Of a stretch of DNA of 64,000 bases, positions 44,176-54,222 are shown piece by piece. The stretch's first letter is position 1. Every line of letters starts with the position of its first letter. The position numbers were made by a program, and so were the translations under genes. This DNA comes from Nocardioides daedukensis (lineage in GTDB: Bacteria; Actinomycetota; Actinomycetes; Propionibacteriales; Nocardioidaceae), in contig NZ_JACCAA010000001.1 of NCBI RefSeq assembly GCF_013408415.1, positions 1,860,001-1,924,000 on the forward strand, in the 5' to 3' direction. The notes beneath the pieces were generated by a model that was not told the DNA's origin, searched no databases, and saw nothing but the letters and a program-made list of their open reading frames with translations.

Positions 44176-45156
44176 CTTTCCCTGCACCAGCTCCGCTGCT
44201 TCCTGGCCGTCTTCGAGCTCGGCTCGCTGACCGCCGCCGCCGAGGAGCTGGGCTACGCCCAGCCGTCCATCTCCGAGCAGATCCGGTCGTTGGAGAAGTC
44301 CCTCGGCATCGAGCTCTTCGCCAGGATCGGTCGGGGCGTGACGCCGACCGAGGCCGCCCATGAGCTCCGCCCGCACGCCGAGCGGACCCTCGAAGCAGCC
44401 GCCGAGGCGCGCCGCGCAGTGATGTCGGTCAGCGCGATCGAGACCGGCACCATCCGCTTCGGCATGTTCGGCACCGCCCGCCTCTATGCCGGCGCCGCGC
44501 TCATCGCCGACGTTCTCGAGCGCCACCCCGGCGTACGGGTCGAGCTGGTCGGCCAGAACTCCTCCGACGTATTCGACGACCTGCGCCGCGGTCGGTTGGA
44601 GGCGGCGATGATCGCCGTACCCGGCGTGATCAGCGAGGGGATGACCGTGGTGCCGGTCGCCCACGACGAGCTGGTCTACATCAGCGCCGACCTCGACCGC
44701 ATCCGGCAACCGATCACCGCGGCCAAGCTCGCGACCGCCAACCTGGTCATGCCCGACTCCACCTTTCGCGCCGAGGACTCCACCCGGATCGTCCTGCGCA
44801 AGCTGCTCCACGAGACCGGCCACAACCCCCAGACCCGGATCGAGGTCGAGGACGTCGAGACCGCTGTCGAGCTGGTCGGCATGGGCCTGGTCGACACCGT
44901 CATCCCCAAGGGTGCTGCCGAGCAGCTGCTCCCCCGCCTGGCGCCGAACGCGGGCTACGTCGGGTTGCGTCCCAAGCAGGTCGACACGATCGCGATCGTG
45001 CACCGCGCCAACGCACGGCTCTCACCGGCTGCCCGACTGATGATCGAGCTGGCGACCCGTCGGATCCAGGCCATCGCAGACCCGATCGCCGGCGTGCCGG
45101 ACTATGCGCCGCAGTCGACGAAGTCCTCGTCCGGCACCTCGCCGTCGACCAGATAG
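44173..45156 (+). CDS. LysR-family transcriptional regulator
   Basis: A 327-residue LTTR: N-terminal winged HTH (LHQLRCFLAVFELGSLTAAAEELGYAQPSISEQI, cut to its core) with the SLTAAAEELGYAQPS recognition segment, and a C-terminal effector domain (IRFGMFGTARLY...). The last 25 residues, encoded in the 55-bp overlap with the convergent hydrolase gene, look like an extra tail compared with typical LTTRs. Target unknown; probably its own promoter and the divergent 66-residue gene. Confidence 0.9.
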   Translation: MLSLHQLRCFLAVFELGSLTAAAEELGYAQPSISEQIRSLEKSLGIELFARIGRGVTPTEAAHELRPHAERTLEAAAEARRAVMSVSAIETGTIRFGMFGTARLYAGAALIADVLERHPGVRVELVGQNSSDVFDDLRRGRLEAAMIAVPGVISEGMTVVPVAHDELVYISADLDRIRQPITAAKLATANLVMPDSTFRAEDSTRIVLRKLLHETGHNPQTRIEVEDVETAVELVGMGLVDTVIPKGAAEQLLPRLAPNAGYVGLRPKQVDTIAIVHRANARLSPAARLMIELATRRIQAIADPIAGVPDYAPQSTKSSSGTSPSTR

Positions 45157-46667
45157 GACTCGATCGTCTCGTCGATGCAGTCATCGCCGGAGTTGTACGC
45201 CGTGTGCCCGTCGCCGTCTCGGCGCACCAGGATCGCCGACTCGAGCTGTTCGGCCATCGACTCCGCACCGGCATAGGGGGTCGCGGGATCGCGTGAGGTG
45301 CCGACCACCAGCAGCGGATCCGCGCCGGCGCCGGTGATCGGCGCTCGCTGCTCGGGCGGATCCACCTTGAGCCCCGCGCACGAGTGCTCGCCCCAAGCGA
45401 AGAACTCGCCGAACGTGGGCGAGACCTGCTGATAGGTCTTGATCCGCCCCGGGATCTTGCTGAGCGGCGTGGACGACGGGTCGTCGAGGCAGTTGATCGC
45501 CCAGATCGCCTCCATGCTGTTGTCCTCATAGCCGTTCGCTCCGCGCGAGGAGTAGTAGTCGGCGAGCTGCAGCAGCTTCGTGCCGTCGCCCGCGAGCGCC
45601 TTCTCGAGGGCGTCATCGAGGAGGATCCAGTAGTCCTTGCTGTAGAGCGGGAGCGCGATCCCATAGAACGCGGTGCCCTCGGTGAGCTGGCGCGCACCCA
45701 CCGTGATCGGCTTCCGGTCCAGCCCGGTCAGGAAGGACTGGATGGTCTTCTGGCCCTCGGCGGCGGTCTTGCCGAGATAACAGTCGCCCTTCTCGACGCA
45801 ATCCTCGACGTACGCCGTCAGCGCGGTCTCGAAGCCACCGGCCTGCTCGAGGTTGGACTCGGCATAGTCCAGGGAGAGGTCGACCGCACCGTCGAGGACA
45901 AGGCGTCCGGACGTCTCGGGGAACAAGTCGGCATAGGTCGCGCCCAGCTTGGTGCCGTAGGAATAGCCGAAGTAGTCCAGCTTGTCCCGGCGCATCGCGC
46001 CGCGCAGCACATCCATGTCGCGGGCCACCTCGACCGTGGAGATGTGGGCGGAGACCTCGGGACTCTTCGTCGCGCAACCGGCGCCGAAGGCGGAGACGTC
46101 AGAGGCCAGTGACTTCCGCTCGTCAGCGGTGTCCGGTGTGGGGTCGGCGGCGACGAAGGTGTCGAGCTCGGTGTCGCTGAGGCAGTCGACCGGGGCGGAC
46201 TCGCCGGTGCCCCGCGGGTCGAACCCGACGACGTCGAAGCTCTCGAGCAGCGGCTCGCCGAACGAAAGATCGGCCTGCTCGGCCAAGCTCGTGCCGCCCT
46301 GCCCGGGGCCGCCGGGGTTGACCACCAGCGGTCCGACCTTGGACCCCTGGTCATCGGCGGGCCGCATCAGCAGGTTGAGCTCGATCGTCTTGCCGGTCGG
46401 GTCGGCGTAGTCCAGCGGCACCGCAAGCGTGCCGCACTGGAACTTGGACTTGCACGACTCCCAGTCGATCCGCTGGTCGTAGAACTCCTGCAACGCCGGG
46501 TCGGGGGCCGTCTGGTCCCCCTGCTCGGTGTCCGCACCGGACCCGGCCGCATCGCCCACCTGTCCTCGTGAGTCGGTCGACCCACCGGAGGTGATCGCCA
46601 GGACGGCGCCGCCAAGGCCGAGCAGGACCAGGGCAAGGATCGCCACGATGGCCACGACACGCTTCAT
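45102..46667 (-). CDS. secreted alpha/beta hydrolase, TAP-like (proteinase-type)
   Basis: A 521-residue exported hydrolase of the SlpD/E-TAP type. Signal anchor 1-26, then the fold: oxyanion loop NPGGPG (117-122), FDPRGTGES, the nucleophile GYSYG with Ser236, and a C-terminal TAP-like domain (GTSRDPATPY, GDGHTAYNSGDDC) with the catalytic Asp and His. Four or more cysteines (GAGCAT, VEDCVEKGDCY) suggest disulfides. These enzymes cut tripeptides from protein ends or act on esters. The frame upstream (to 47435) is a shadow of holB. Confidence 0.88.
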   Translation of the reverse strand: MKRVVAIVAILALVLLGLGGAVLAITSGGSTDSRGQVGDAAGSGADTEQGDQTAPDPALQEFYDQRIDWESCKSKFQCGTLAVPLDYADPTGKTIELNLLMRPADDQGSKVGPLVVNPGGPGQGGTSLAEQADLSFGEPLLESFDVVGFDPRGTGESAPVDCLSDTELDTFVAADPTPDTADERKSLASDVSAFGAGCATKSPEVSAHISTVEVARDMDVLRGAMRRDKLDYFGYSYGTKLGATYADLFPETSGRLVLDGAVDLSLDYAESNLEQAGGFETALTAYVEDCVEKGDCYLGKTAAEGQKTIQSFLTGLDRKPITVGARQLTEGTAFYGIALPLYSKDYWILLDDALEKALAGDGTKLLQLADYYSSRGANGYEDNSMEAIWAINCLDDPSSTPLSKIPGRIKTYQQVSPTFGEFFAWGEHSCAGLKVDPPEQRAPITGAGADPLLVVGTSRDPATPYAGAESMAEQLESAILVRRDGDGHTAYNSGDDCIDETIESYLVDGEVPDEDFVDCGA

Positions 46668-46687
46668 CAAGTCGCCTTCCGAAGGCC

Positions 46688-47845
46688 TCAGGGACGCTGC
46701 CCCTCGGGCAGTCGCAGTCCCACCATCATGGACTCCAGTGCCAACTGCGCCGGCACGTTGAACTCCAGCATCTGCTCGCGTGCGGTGAAGACCGCGGTGA
46801 TCCGCGCCAGGTTGGACTCCGGTGTCGTCACCCGGACCAGACGCTCGAGGTCCTGGCGCATCTCCGCGTTGACCAGCTCGGTGCCGGAGCCGGCAGGAAC
46901 CGTGGCCAGCACGATCGCATCGCGATAGACCGAGACCAGGTCCATCAGCCCACGGTCCACGACGTCGAGGATGCGGCGCTTGGCCCGGGTCTTCTGACCC
47001 TTCTCCAGGGCCGAGAGTGCGGGCGCATATTCCCTCGGACGCCGACCCCGCTCGACCACACCGAAGGCCGAGTCCAGGTCGGCCTTCTCGCGGGCGTCGA
47101 GGGCCGAGGTGATCGCCTCGGCCTCCTCCTTGGCGACATCGAAGAGGTTGGTCGCGGCCGTCATGCACGATCCGAGCGAGGTGAGCCGGATCGGCAGGGA
47201 GACGATCTCCTGCCGGCGGATCCGGGTGGCCTCGTCCTTGGCCAGTGCCTTGGCCCGCCCGATGTGGCCCTGGCTGGCGCGGGCGGCGTGCGCGGCCAGC
47301 TCGGGCGCTACGGCTTCCACCCGGACCAGGAAGTCGGCCACGTCGGCGGAGGATGGTGTGGACAGGGTGACCAGGCGGCACCGCGAACGGATCGTCGGCA
47401 GCACGTCCTCGACGGTGGGCGCACAGAGCACCCACACGGTGCGGTCGGTCGGCTCCTCGATCGCCTTGAGCAGCGCATTGCAGGCCTGCTCGGTGAGCCT
47501 GTCGGCGTCCTCCACGATCAGCACCTGCCAGCGCCTGCCCACCGGGGCGAGCGCGGAGCGGCGTACCAGGTCTCGGACCTCATCGACCCCGATCGAGAGC
47601 TTCTCGGTGCGGATCAACGACACGTCGGCGTGCGATCCGGCGAGCACCGTGTGGCAGGACTGGCACGTCCCACAACCGGCCTGCTCGCACTGGAGCGCGG
47701 CCGCGAATGCGACGGCAGCATTCGACCGGCCCGACCCGGGAGGCCCGGTGAAGAGGAACGCCTGGCTCATCCCGCGCCCGGAGGCGGCGTCGCTGAGCGC
47801 GGTGATCACCGGGCGCTGCCCGACCAGGGCGTCCCAGACGGTCAT
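46688..47845 (-). CDS. holB: DNA polymerase III subunit delta'
   Basis: Clamp-loader subunit of 385 residues. Walker-A-like GPPGSGRS near residue 34-41, the zinc-binding CEQAGCGTCQSC near 53-64, VLIVEDADRLTEQACNALLKAIEEPTDRTVW (typical delta' sequence in part) and SRCRLVTL (sensor). It overlaps tmk by four bases and lies 20 bp upstream of the TAP hydrolase, a common actinobacterial order. Confidence 0.94.
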   Translation of the reverse strand: MTVWDALVGQRPVITALSDAASGRGMSQAFLFTGPPGSGRSNAAVAFAAALQCEQAGCGTCQSCHTVLAGSHADVSLIRTEKLSIGVDEVRDLVRRSALAPVGRRWQVLIVEDADRLTEQACNALLKAIEEPTDRTVWVLCAPTVEDVLPTIRSRCRLVTLSTPSSADVADFLVRVEAVAPELAAHAARASQGHIGRAKALAKDEATRIRRQEIVSLPIRLTSLGSCMTAATNLFDVAKEEAEAITSALDAREKADLDSAFGVVERGRRPREYAPALSALEKGQKTRAKRRILDVVDRGLMDLVSVYRDAIVLATVPAGSGTELVNAEMRQDLERLVRVTTPESNLARITAVFTAREQMLEFNVPAQLALESMMVGLRLPEGQRP

Positions 47846-48531
47846 GCCTGCTCCTCGGAGGCCTTCCGGGCCTGCGCCAGCATCGGCGAGACCCGCGAGC
47901 GGATCGCCTCGGCGATCTCCTCGATCGGCTTGCGCGCGTCGAGGACCAGGTAGTGCTCGGGCGCCGCTGAGGCCATCGTCAGGAAGGAGTCGCGGACCCG
48001 GATGTGGAAGTCGACCGGCTGGCCCTCGATCCGGTCGCGCTCCTCGAAGCGGCCCAGGCCCTCGGCCGGGGCCAGGTCCAGCAGGACAGTGAGGTGCGGG
48101 CGCAGGTCACGGGTGGCCCACCTGGCGATCGCCTCGAGCTCGCGGCCGTCCACCTGCCGGCCGGCGCCCTGATAGGCCAGCGTGGAGTCGACGTAGCGGT
48201 CGGTGATCACCACCGCGCCCCGCTCCAGGGCCGGCTCCACCACGGTGTCGACGTGCTCGGCCTTGTCGGCGGCATAGAGCAACACCTCGGTGCGGTTGGA
48301 CAGGTCGCCCGTGGCGGGGTCCAGCACGATCTCGCGCAGGCGCTTGCCGACGGCCGTGTCGCCGGGCTCGAAGGTGCGGGTCACCGAGTAGCCCTCGCCC
48401 TCCAGCCAGTCAGCCAACAGCCGCGACTGGGTCGACTTGCCGGCACCTTCACCGCCCTCGAAGCAGACGAAGACCCCGGTGGTCGCATAGCGGCCACCGT
48501 GCTCGAACAGGTTGCGCAGGTCCTCGCTCAA
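47842..48531 (-). CDS. tmk: thymidylate kinase
   Basis: Phosphorylates dTMP to dTDP. P-loop FEGGEGAGKSTQ, the DRYVDSTLAYQGAGRQ substrate segment and an RFEERDRIE lid are all present. The start is uncertain: a TTG at 48531 (GGAAGGGACCC upstream) gives 229 residues with a 20-residue lead before the core, while ATG-only frames reach further up and look random. Operon with holB. Confidence 0.93.
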   Translation of the reverse strand: MSEDLRNLFEHGGRYATTGVFVCFEGGEGAGKSTQSRLLADWLEGEGYSVTRTFEPGDTAVGKRLREIVLDPATGDLSNRTEVLLYAADKAEHVDTVVEPALERGAVVITDRYVDSTLAYQGAGRQVDGRELEAIARWATRDLRPHLTVLLDLAPAEGLGRFEERDRIEGQPVDFHIRVRDSFLTMASAAPEHYLVLDARKPIEEIAEAIRSRVSPMLAQARKASEEQA

Positions 48532-48666
48532 CAGGGTCCCTTCCGATCGTCCATGGCACGGTAGGCGGCGAGACCGACAACGCTCGGCACCACCCCCGAG
48601 ATCAGGACGGTAGCGGGTGCACGCCCCCACGTCACCGCCCGCTCCCCCGCGGCCGGTCGCACTCGG

Positions 48667-51393
48667 TCAAGACTTCTTGGCTGCGCTCTTCTTCGTCGCC
48701 GACTTCTTGGCCGCAGTCTTCTTCGCCGTGGTCTTCTTCGCAGCCTTCTTGGCGGGAGCCTTCTTCGCGCCCTTCTTGGCAGCCTTCTTCGCCGGGCCCT
48801 TGGCCCGACGCTCGGCCAGCAGCTCGGCGGCGCGCTCGATGGTGATCTCCTCGACCGTGTCGTCCTTGCGGAGCGTGGCGTTGTACTCGCCGTCGGTCAC
48901 GTAGTCACCGAAACGACCGGACTTCACCACGACCGGCTGGCCCGAGACCGGGTCCGGGCCGAGCTCCTTGAGCGGAGGGGTCGCGGCACCACGGCCACGC
49001 TGCTTGGGCTGGGCGTAGATCGCCAGCGCCTCGTCGAGCGTGATCGACAGCAGCTGCTCCTCGGACGCGATCGTCCGCGAGTCCGTGCCCTTCTTGAGGT
49101 AGGGCCCGTAGCGACCGTTCTGTGCGGTGATCTCGACGCCATCGGCATCGGTGCCGACCACGCGGGGCAGCGACAGCAGCTTGACCGCGTCGTCGAGGGT
49201 GACCGTGTCCAGGGACATCGACTTGAAGAGCGAGCCGGTGCGGGGCTTCTCCTTCTTCGGCGCGTCCTCGGGCAGCACCTCGGTGACGTAGGGGCCGTAG
49301 CGGCCGTTCTTCGCCACCACGGTCAGGCCGGACTCCGGGTGCTCGCCGAGGACGGTCTCCTCGCCGGCCGGGTTGGCCATCAGCTCGCGGGCCTTCTCCA
49401 GGGTGAGCTCGTCGGGAGGCAGGTCGTCGGGCACGTTGGCCCGCTTGGGCGCCTCGGTGCCGTCATCGTCCGGGCCGGGCACCTGCTCGATGTAGGGGCC
49501 GTAGCGACCGACCCGCAGCTGGATCCCGGACTCCTTGCCACCGATCGGGAAGGTGGCCAGCTCCTTGGCGTCGATGTCGCCGAGCTCGGTGACCAGCGTC
49601 TTGAGCCCCTCGACGTCCCCGGTGCCGTAGTAGAACTCCCCGAGCTCGGTCTGGCGGTCCTTGCGACCGGCCGCGATCTCGTCGAGGACGTCCTCCATCT
49701 CGGCGGTGAACTCGTAGGAGATCTGGCGCGGGAAGTGCTCGACCAGCAGCCGGGTCACCGAGAACGCCAGCCATGCCGGCACCAGCGCGGTGCCCTTCTT
49801 GTAGACGTAGCCGCGGTTGAGGATCGTGCCGATGATCGAGGCGTACGTCGAGGGTCGGCCGATCTCGCGGTCCTCGAGCTCCTTGATCAGCGTGGCCTCG
49901 GTGAAGCGCGACGGCGGCTTCGTCTCGTGGCCCTGCGCCTGGAGCGAGGCCGAGGTGACCCGGTTGCCCTCCTCCAGCTTGGGCAGGCGGGTCTCCTGGT
50001 CGTCGCGGGCAGCGGCCTTGTCGTCGGTGCCCTCGACATATGCCTTGAGGAAGCCGTGGAAGGTGATCACGCGACCGCTCGAGGAGAACACGACGTCCTC
50101 GCCCGAGGTTGCCGCGCCGCCATAGCGGATCGAGACCGATTGACCGACGGCATCCTTCATCTGCGAGGCGACCGTGCGCATCCAGATCAGCTCGTAGAGC
50201 CGGAACTGCTCGCCCTTGAGGCCGGTCTGGGCCGGCGTACGGAACTGCTCGCCGGCCGGACGGATCGCCTCGTGCGCCTCCTGGGCGTTCTTCACCTTGG
50301 AGGTGTAGGAGCGGGGCGTGTCCGGGAGGTATTCGGAACCGTAGAGCTCACGGACCTGGTCGCGAGCGGCACCGATCGCGGCGCCCGAGAGCGTCGTGGA
50401 GTCTGTCCGCATGTAGGTGATGAAGCCGTTCTCATAGAGACGCTGCGCCACCGACATCGTGACCGAGGCGCTCATCCCGAGCTTGCGGCTTGCTTCCTGC
50501 TGCAACGTGGTCGTGCGGAACGGCGCGTAGGGCGAGCGCTTGTAGGGCTTCGACTCGACCGAGCGGACGTCGTACGTCGTGTCCTGCAGCGCGGCAGCCA
50601 GGGCCTCGGCGCGGTTGCGGTCGAGGTGGACGACCTTGCCCTCGGCGGATGCCTTGAGCTGGCCGTCGTCGTTGAAGTCCGATCCACGCGCCACGCGGGA
50701 CCCGTCGACGGTGTGCAGCTTTCCGGGGAAGATCCTCGGGTCGTGGCCGGTGCCGGCGTCGAACGAGCCGTCCAGGTCCCAGTAGGACGCCGTACGGAAG
50801 GCCATCCGCTCGCGCTCGCGGTCGACGACCAGGCGGGTCGCCACGGACTGCACGCGGCCGGCGGACAGGCCGCTCATCACCTTGCGCCACAGCACCGGGG
50901 AGACCTCGTAGCCGTAGAGGCGGTCGAGTATGCGCCGGGTCTCCTGGGCCTCGACGAGATCCATCGCGATCTCGCGCGGGTTCTCGACGGCCTCGAGGAT
51001 GGCCGGCTTGGTGATCTCGTGGAAGACCATCCGCTTGACGGGGATGTTCTTCGGCTTCAGCTCGTCGAGAAGGTGCCAGGCGATCGCCTCACCCTCGCGG
51101 TCCTCATCGGTGGCGAGGAAGAGCTCGTCGGCGCCCTTGAGCAGGCCCTTGAGCTTGGTGATGTGGCTCTTCTTGTCGCGGGGGACGACGTAGTAGGGCT
51201 CGAAGCCGTTCTCGACGTCGACGGCCAAGCGGCCCCAGGACTTGTCCTTGATCTTCGCCGGGGTGTCGGCGGCGTTGTTCGGGAGGTCGCGGATGTGGCC
51301 GATCGATGACTCGACGACATAGCCGTCCCCGAGGTATCCCCCAATGGTCCGGGCCTTTGCCGGGGACTCGACGATGACCAGCTTGTGTGCCAC
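48667..51393 (-). CDS. topA: DNA topoisomerase I
   Basis: Relaxes negative supercoils. The 908-residue protein has TOPRIM at the start (VIVESPAKARTIGGYLG), the catalytic tyrosine in FITYMRTDST, and three or so topo-C repeats near 590-840 (GRYGPYV-type motifs repeated) before the lysine/alanine tail (KKAAKK...) of actinobacterial TopA, which binds DNA. There is no zinc-finger cysteine set, as usual in this group. ATG at 51393; 132 bp separate it from the DUF2510 gene. Confidence 0.97.
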   Translation of the reverse strand: MAHKLVIVESPAKARTIGGYLGDGYVVESSIGHIRDLPNNAADTPAKIKDKSWGRLAVDVENGFEPYYVVPRDKKSHITKLKGLLKGADELFLATDEDREGEAIAWHLLDELKPKNIPVKRMVFHEITKPAILEAVENPREIAMDLVEAQETRRILDRLYGYEVSPVLWRKVMSGLSAGRVQSVATRLVVDRERERMAFRTASYWDLDGSFDAGTGHDPRIFPGKLHTVDGSRVARGSDFNDDGQLKASAEGKVVHLDRNRAEALAAALQDTTYDVRSVESKPYKRSPYAPFRTTTLQQEASRKLGMSASVTMSVAQRLYENGFITYMRTDSTTLSGAAIGAARDQVRELYGSEYLPDTPRSYTSKVKNAQEAHEAIRPAGEQFRTPAQTGLKGEQFRLYELIWMRTVASQMKDAVGQSVSIRYGGAATSGEDVVFSSSGRVITFHGFLKAYVEGTDDKAAARDDQETRLPKLEEGNRVTSASLQAQGHETKPPSRFTEATLIKELEDREIGRPSTYASIIGTILNRGYVYKKGTALVPAWLAFSVTRLLVEHFPRQISYEFTAEMEDVLDEIAAGRKDRQTELGEFYYGTGDVEGLKTLVTELGDIDAKELATFPIGGKESGIQLRVGRYGPYIEQVPGPDDDGTEAPKRANVPDDLPPDELTLEKARELMANPAGEETVLGEHPESGLTVVAKNGRYGPYVTEVLPEDAPKKEKPRTGSLFKSMSLDTVTLDDAVKLLSLPRVVGTDADGVEITAQNGRYGPYLKKGTDSRTIASEEQLLSITLDEALAIYAQPKQRGRGAATPPLKELGPDPVSGQPVVVKSGRFGDYVTDGEYNATLRKDDTVEEITIERAAELLAERRAKGPAKKAAKKGAKKAPAKKAAKKTTAKKTAAKKSATKKSAAKKS

Positions 51394-51525
51394 TTGAACT
51401 CGACGCTCCTCTTCTGCTGCGGGAGCTCATGCACGGACGTGGCCGAGCCCCTCGGCGGCTTTACGGTAGCGCGTGTTCGGCCAGTCCCCACTCCGGACGG
51501 CTGTTCGGACCACTGGGCGGAGCCT

Positions 51526-52689
51526 CTAGGAGACCTTCATCCCCGCGATCATCGTGTCCATCGCCTTCTCCAGCTGGGCGTCGCCGATCGGGGTGACGCC
51601 GATGAACATGGCGAAGTTCTCGCCGTCGCCCAGGTCCACCACGGTGACCTCCGAGAGATCGCCCTCTGCCTTGACCCGCTCGTCGTTGACCCGGATCTCG
51701 GTGCGATAGCTCCACCCGTCCTTGCCGTCGACCGTGACGGCCTTGTCGTGGACGTCGGTGGTGCCGCTGAACCCGCTGTAGAGCGTGTCCTGGCGCGTCA
51801 TGCACTCCTGGATCGCGTGGGCCGCCTGCTGGGGCGTGGTGAAGCCGCTGGCGCGCTCGATCCGACCGACGATCAGGGTCGAGATCCAGAACTCCTCGAT
51901 GCTGCGATAGGCCACGTCGGTGTCAAAGGCCCAAGCGAACGCCTCGCCATAGCGCGGTTCGCGGGTGTAGCCGGGCGGGATGGTGGCGCTCAGTCCGCCA
52001 CCGACGAGCTGCTTCGGCTTGGCCGTCGACTCGCGCTCCATCGGCTTGCCGCTCTCGCAGTTGACGAAGTCGGCACCCGGCGGCTTCGTGCTGGGCGTGC
52101 CCGAGGGGCCGCCGCTGCCCTGGGAGTCCGACGGACTCGGCGTGGCGGCGGTGGACTTGTCGTCGCTGACGTTCTTCTTGTCTTCGTCATCGCCACCGGT
52201 GACCAGCACCGCGGTCAGGATGCCGCCGGCGACCAGCAGCACCGCGAGCGCCGCGATCAGCGGGATCAGCCACTTCGGCCGGCCATATGCCTGGTTGTCG
52301 GGGCCTTGGTTGCCCGTTCCTTGGTTGCCGGGACCCTGGGGGCCACCGAACTGGCCGCTGCCGGCGCCGTACGCCGTCTGTCCGTAGGCCCCTTGGCCGC
52401 CTTCTCCATAACCCTGGCCCTGTCCCTGGCCGTAGGAGGTCGCACCATAGGGAGCCTGGCCATAGCCCTGTCCCTGACCGGTCTGGGGCTGGCCGGACTG
52501 GGGTTGGCCGGACTGGGGGTAGCCACCCTGCGTCTGGCCATAGCCGCCGGACTCATACGGGTTCGGGCCCGAGCCCGGGGCGGGGCTGGTCGGGTCGCCG
52601 GTCGTCTCGTTGCTCCAGGCGCTGCCGTCCCAGTAGCGGAAACGGTTCGGCTCACCCGACGGATCTGGATACCAACCTGTGGAAGACAC
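51526..52689 (-). CDS. DUF2510 membrane protein with glycine/glutamine-rich linker
   Basis: A 387-residue protein. It starts with the DUF2510 motif GWYPDPSG...RYWDGSAW (residues 5-26), followed by a long Gly/Gln/Tyr/Pro-rich low-complexity region (27-137), one transmembrane helix at about 143-165 and an extracellular domain with two cysteines. DUF2510 is thought to bind cell-envelope partners. It follows the methyltransferase gene by 10 bp. The domain outside the membrane has no family I recognise. Confidence 0.78.
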   Translation of the reverse strand: MSSTGWYPDPSGEPNRFRYWDGSAWSNETTGDPTSPAPGSGPNPYESGGYGQTQGGYPQSGQPQSGQPQTGQGQGYGQAPYGATSYGQGQGQGYGEGGQGAYGQTAYGAGSGQFGGPQGPGNQGTGNQGPDNQAYGRPKWLIPLIAALAVLLVAGGILTAVLVTGGDDEDKKNVSDDKSTAATPSPSDSQGSGGPSGTPSTKPPGADFVNCESGKPMERESTAKPKQLVGGGLSATIPPGYTREPRYGEAFAWAFDTDVAYRSIEEFWISTLIVGRIERASGFTTPQQAAHAIQECMTRQDTLYSGFSGTTDVHDKAVTVDGKDGWSYRTEIRVNDERVKAEGDLSEVTVVDLGDGENFAMFIGVTPIGDAQLEKAMDTMIAGMKVS

Positions 52690-52699
52690 GTCTGCTCCT

Positions 52700-54175
52700 T
52701 TACCCTTCGGCGCCCGAGAAGAAACCCTCGGCGAGTAGTTCGGTGACGACCGGAAGATAGCTCGCGAGCGCGGTCGACTCCTCGACGTCCAGCAACTGGG
52801 CCAGCGCCGCGATGATCTGGCCGACGGTCAGCTCCCCGTCGCAGGCGCCCAGCAGCGCCGCCTCCATCGTGTCGGCCGTGCGGGCGCGGCGCAGGCCACG
52901 CTGCTGGCGCAGCACGACGGTGTGCGGATCCGCCGCACCCGGCGCCCCGAAGGTCTCCTGCTGGATGTCGTCGCGTGCGCGCAGCCGGGTCCCCAGCAAC
53001 GCGGCATCATCGAGGCCGGCCAGCCGGTCGACGGCCACACCCCAGTCGTGGACTGTCGAGGCGATCGGTTGCTCGACCTCCCACGGCCACTCCTCGAAGC
53101 GCAGCGTCGGGGTCGCGTCGGTGCGGCGCAGGTTGATCCAGCCGAAGCCGACGGCCTCGATCCCCTGCTCCTCGAACCAGCGCAACCAGGTGTCATAACG
53201 GCGTACGTAGTCGGGCGTGGCCTGCAGCCCGGCGTCCTTGAGCCAGAGCTCGACGTACGACGCGGGGTCGAGGACCTCGCGCTGGACGACCCAGGCGTCG
53301 GCGTCCTGGACCCATTCGGAGAGCCGGTCGTCCCAGCTGCGCCCTTCGGCGATCACCCAGTTGGCCAGGATCTGGCACCAGCCGCCGGGGGTGAGGTGGG
53401 CGGGGGCGGCGCGGACGATGTCCTCCACCACGCGGTCGCCGGGCAGCCCGGAGTCGCGGTAGACCAAGCGCTCCCCGGTCGCCGGCGAGATGACGAACGG
53501 CGGGTTGGTGGCGATCAGGTCGAACTGCTCACCCCGGACCGGCTCGAAGAACGAGCCGTCGCGGACGTCGATGTTGCTGAACCCGTTGAGGGCGGCGTTG
53601 AGCTTGGTGATCCGCAAGGCGCGCTGGTTCACGTCGGTGGCGACGACCTGCGCGCTGTGCTCGGCGAGGTGCAGCGCCTGTACGCCGCAGCCGGTGCCCA
53701 GGTCGAGGGAGCGGGTGACTTCCTCGCGAATCGTCAACTGGGCAAGGGATGTGGAGGCGCTGCTGATGCCGAGGACGTGATCGGCGCCGACCTTGTTCGG
53801 CACGCCGTCGAGGCCGGGAGTGAGGTCGCTGATCACCCACAGGTCCTTGTCCTCGTCCGCATAGGGCCGGACGTCGAGGCGAGCCGCGACCTCGCTGAGG
53901 CTCTGCTCGACGATGCCCTCGTTGGCGAGCTGGTCGACCAAGCCGGGGAGCGCCCTCTCGGCACTCTCCAGCGAGACCGGTGCCTGCAGCAGGAAGAGCC
54001 GGGTCAGCGTCTCGAGGGGGCTGCCGCCGGTGGTGCGCTGGAGGCCAGGAACGGTCTCGTTGCGTGAGAGCGCCTGGTGGGCGGTCGGCCCGAGCAACTC
54101 GGCCACGCCGTCATAGGTGAAGTCGGCGCTGGTCAGGGCGTCGCGGAGACGGGCAGCGAGGTCACTTGAGGTCAC
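52700..54175 (-). CDS. SAM-dependent methyltransferase, PrmC-like
   Basis: A 491-residue protein with a helical N-terminal third, then a class I methyltransferase core: SAM motif LDLGTGCGVQAL (near 165-177) and DLIATNPPFVIS, the N-D-P-P-(Y/F) catalytic motif of N5-glutamine and related N-methyltransferases. The last 120 residues are a separate helical region (winged-helix like). Similar genes sit near topA in actinobacteria. The substrate is unknown; a release-factor or protein-glutamine target is possible but is not shown. Confidence 0.83.
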   Translation of the reverse strand: MTSSDLAARLRDALTSADFTYDGVAELLGPTAHQALSRNETVPGLQRTTGGSPLETLTRLFLLQAPVSLESAERALPGLVDQLANEGIVEQSLSEVAARLDVRPYADEDKDLWVISDLTPGLDGVPNKVGADHVLGISSASTSLAQLTIREEVTRSLDLGTGCGVQALHLAEHSAQVVATDVNQRALRITKLNAALNGFSNIDVRDGSFFEPVRGEQFDLIATNPPFVISPATGERLVYRDSGLPGDRVVEDIVRAAPAHLTPGGWCQILANWVIAEGRSWDDRLSEWVQDADAWVVQREVLDPASYVELWLKDAGLQATPDYVRRYDTWLRWFEEQGIEAVGFGWINLRRTDATPTLRFEEWPWEVEQPIASTVHDWGVAVDRLAGLDDAALLGTRLRARDDIQQETFGAPGAADPHTVVLRQQRGLRRARTADTMEAALLGACDGELTVGQIIAALAQLLDVEESTALASYLPVVTELLAEGFFSGAEG

Positions 54176-54222
54176 CCGCAGAGCCTACGTCCCCGATGAG
54201 GTGCGACCAGGTGCGCCCGCCG

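Noticed and set aside
46667-47435. N-terminal 256-residue extension of the TAP-like hydrolase
   Set aside because: It covers holB on the same strand in another frame; a proper signal peptide begins at 46667.
48667-48900. Short-period repeat at the end of topA as an independent repeat element
   Set aside because: It encodes the lysine/alanine-rich TopA tail seen in actinobacteria generally.
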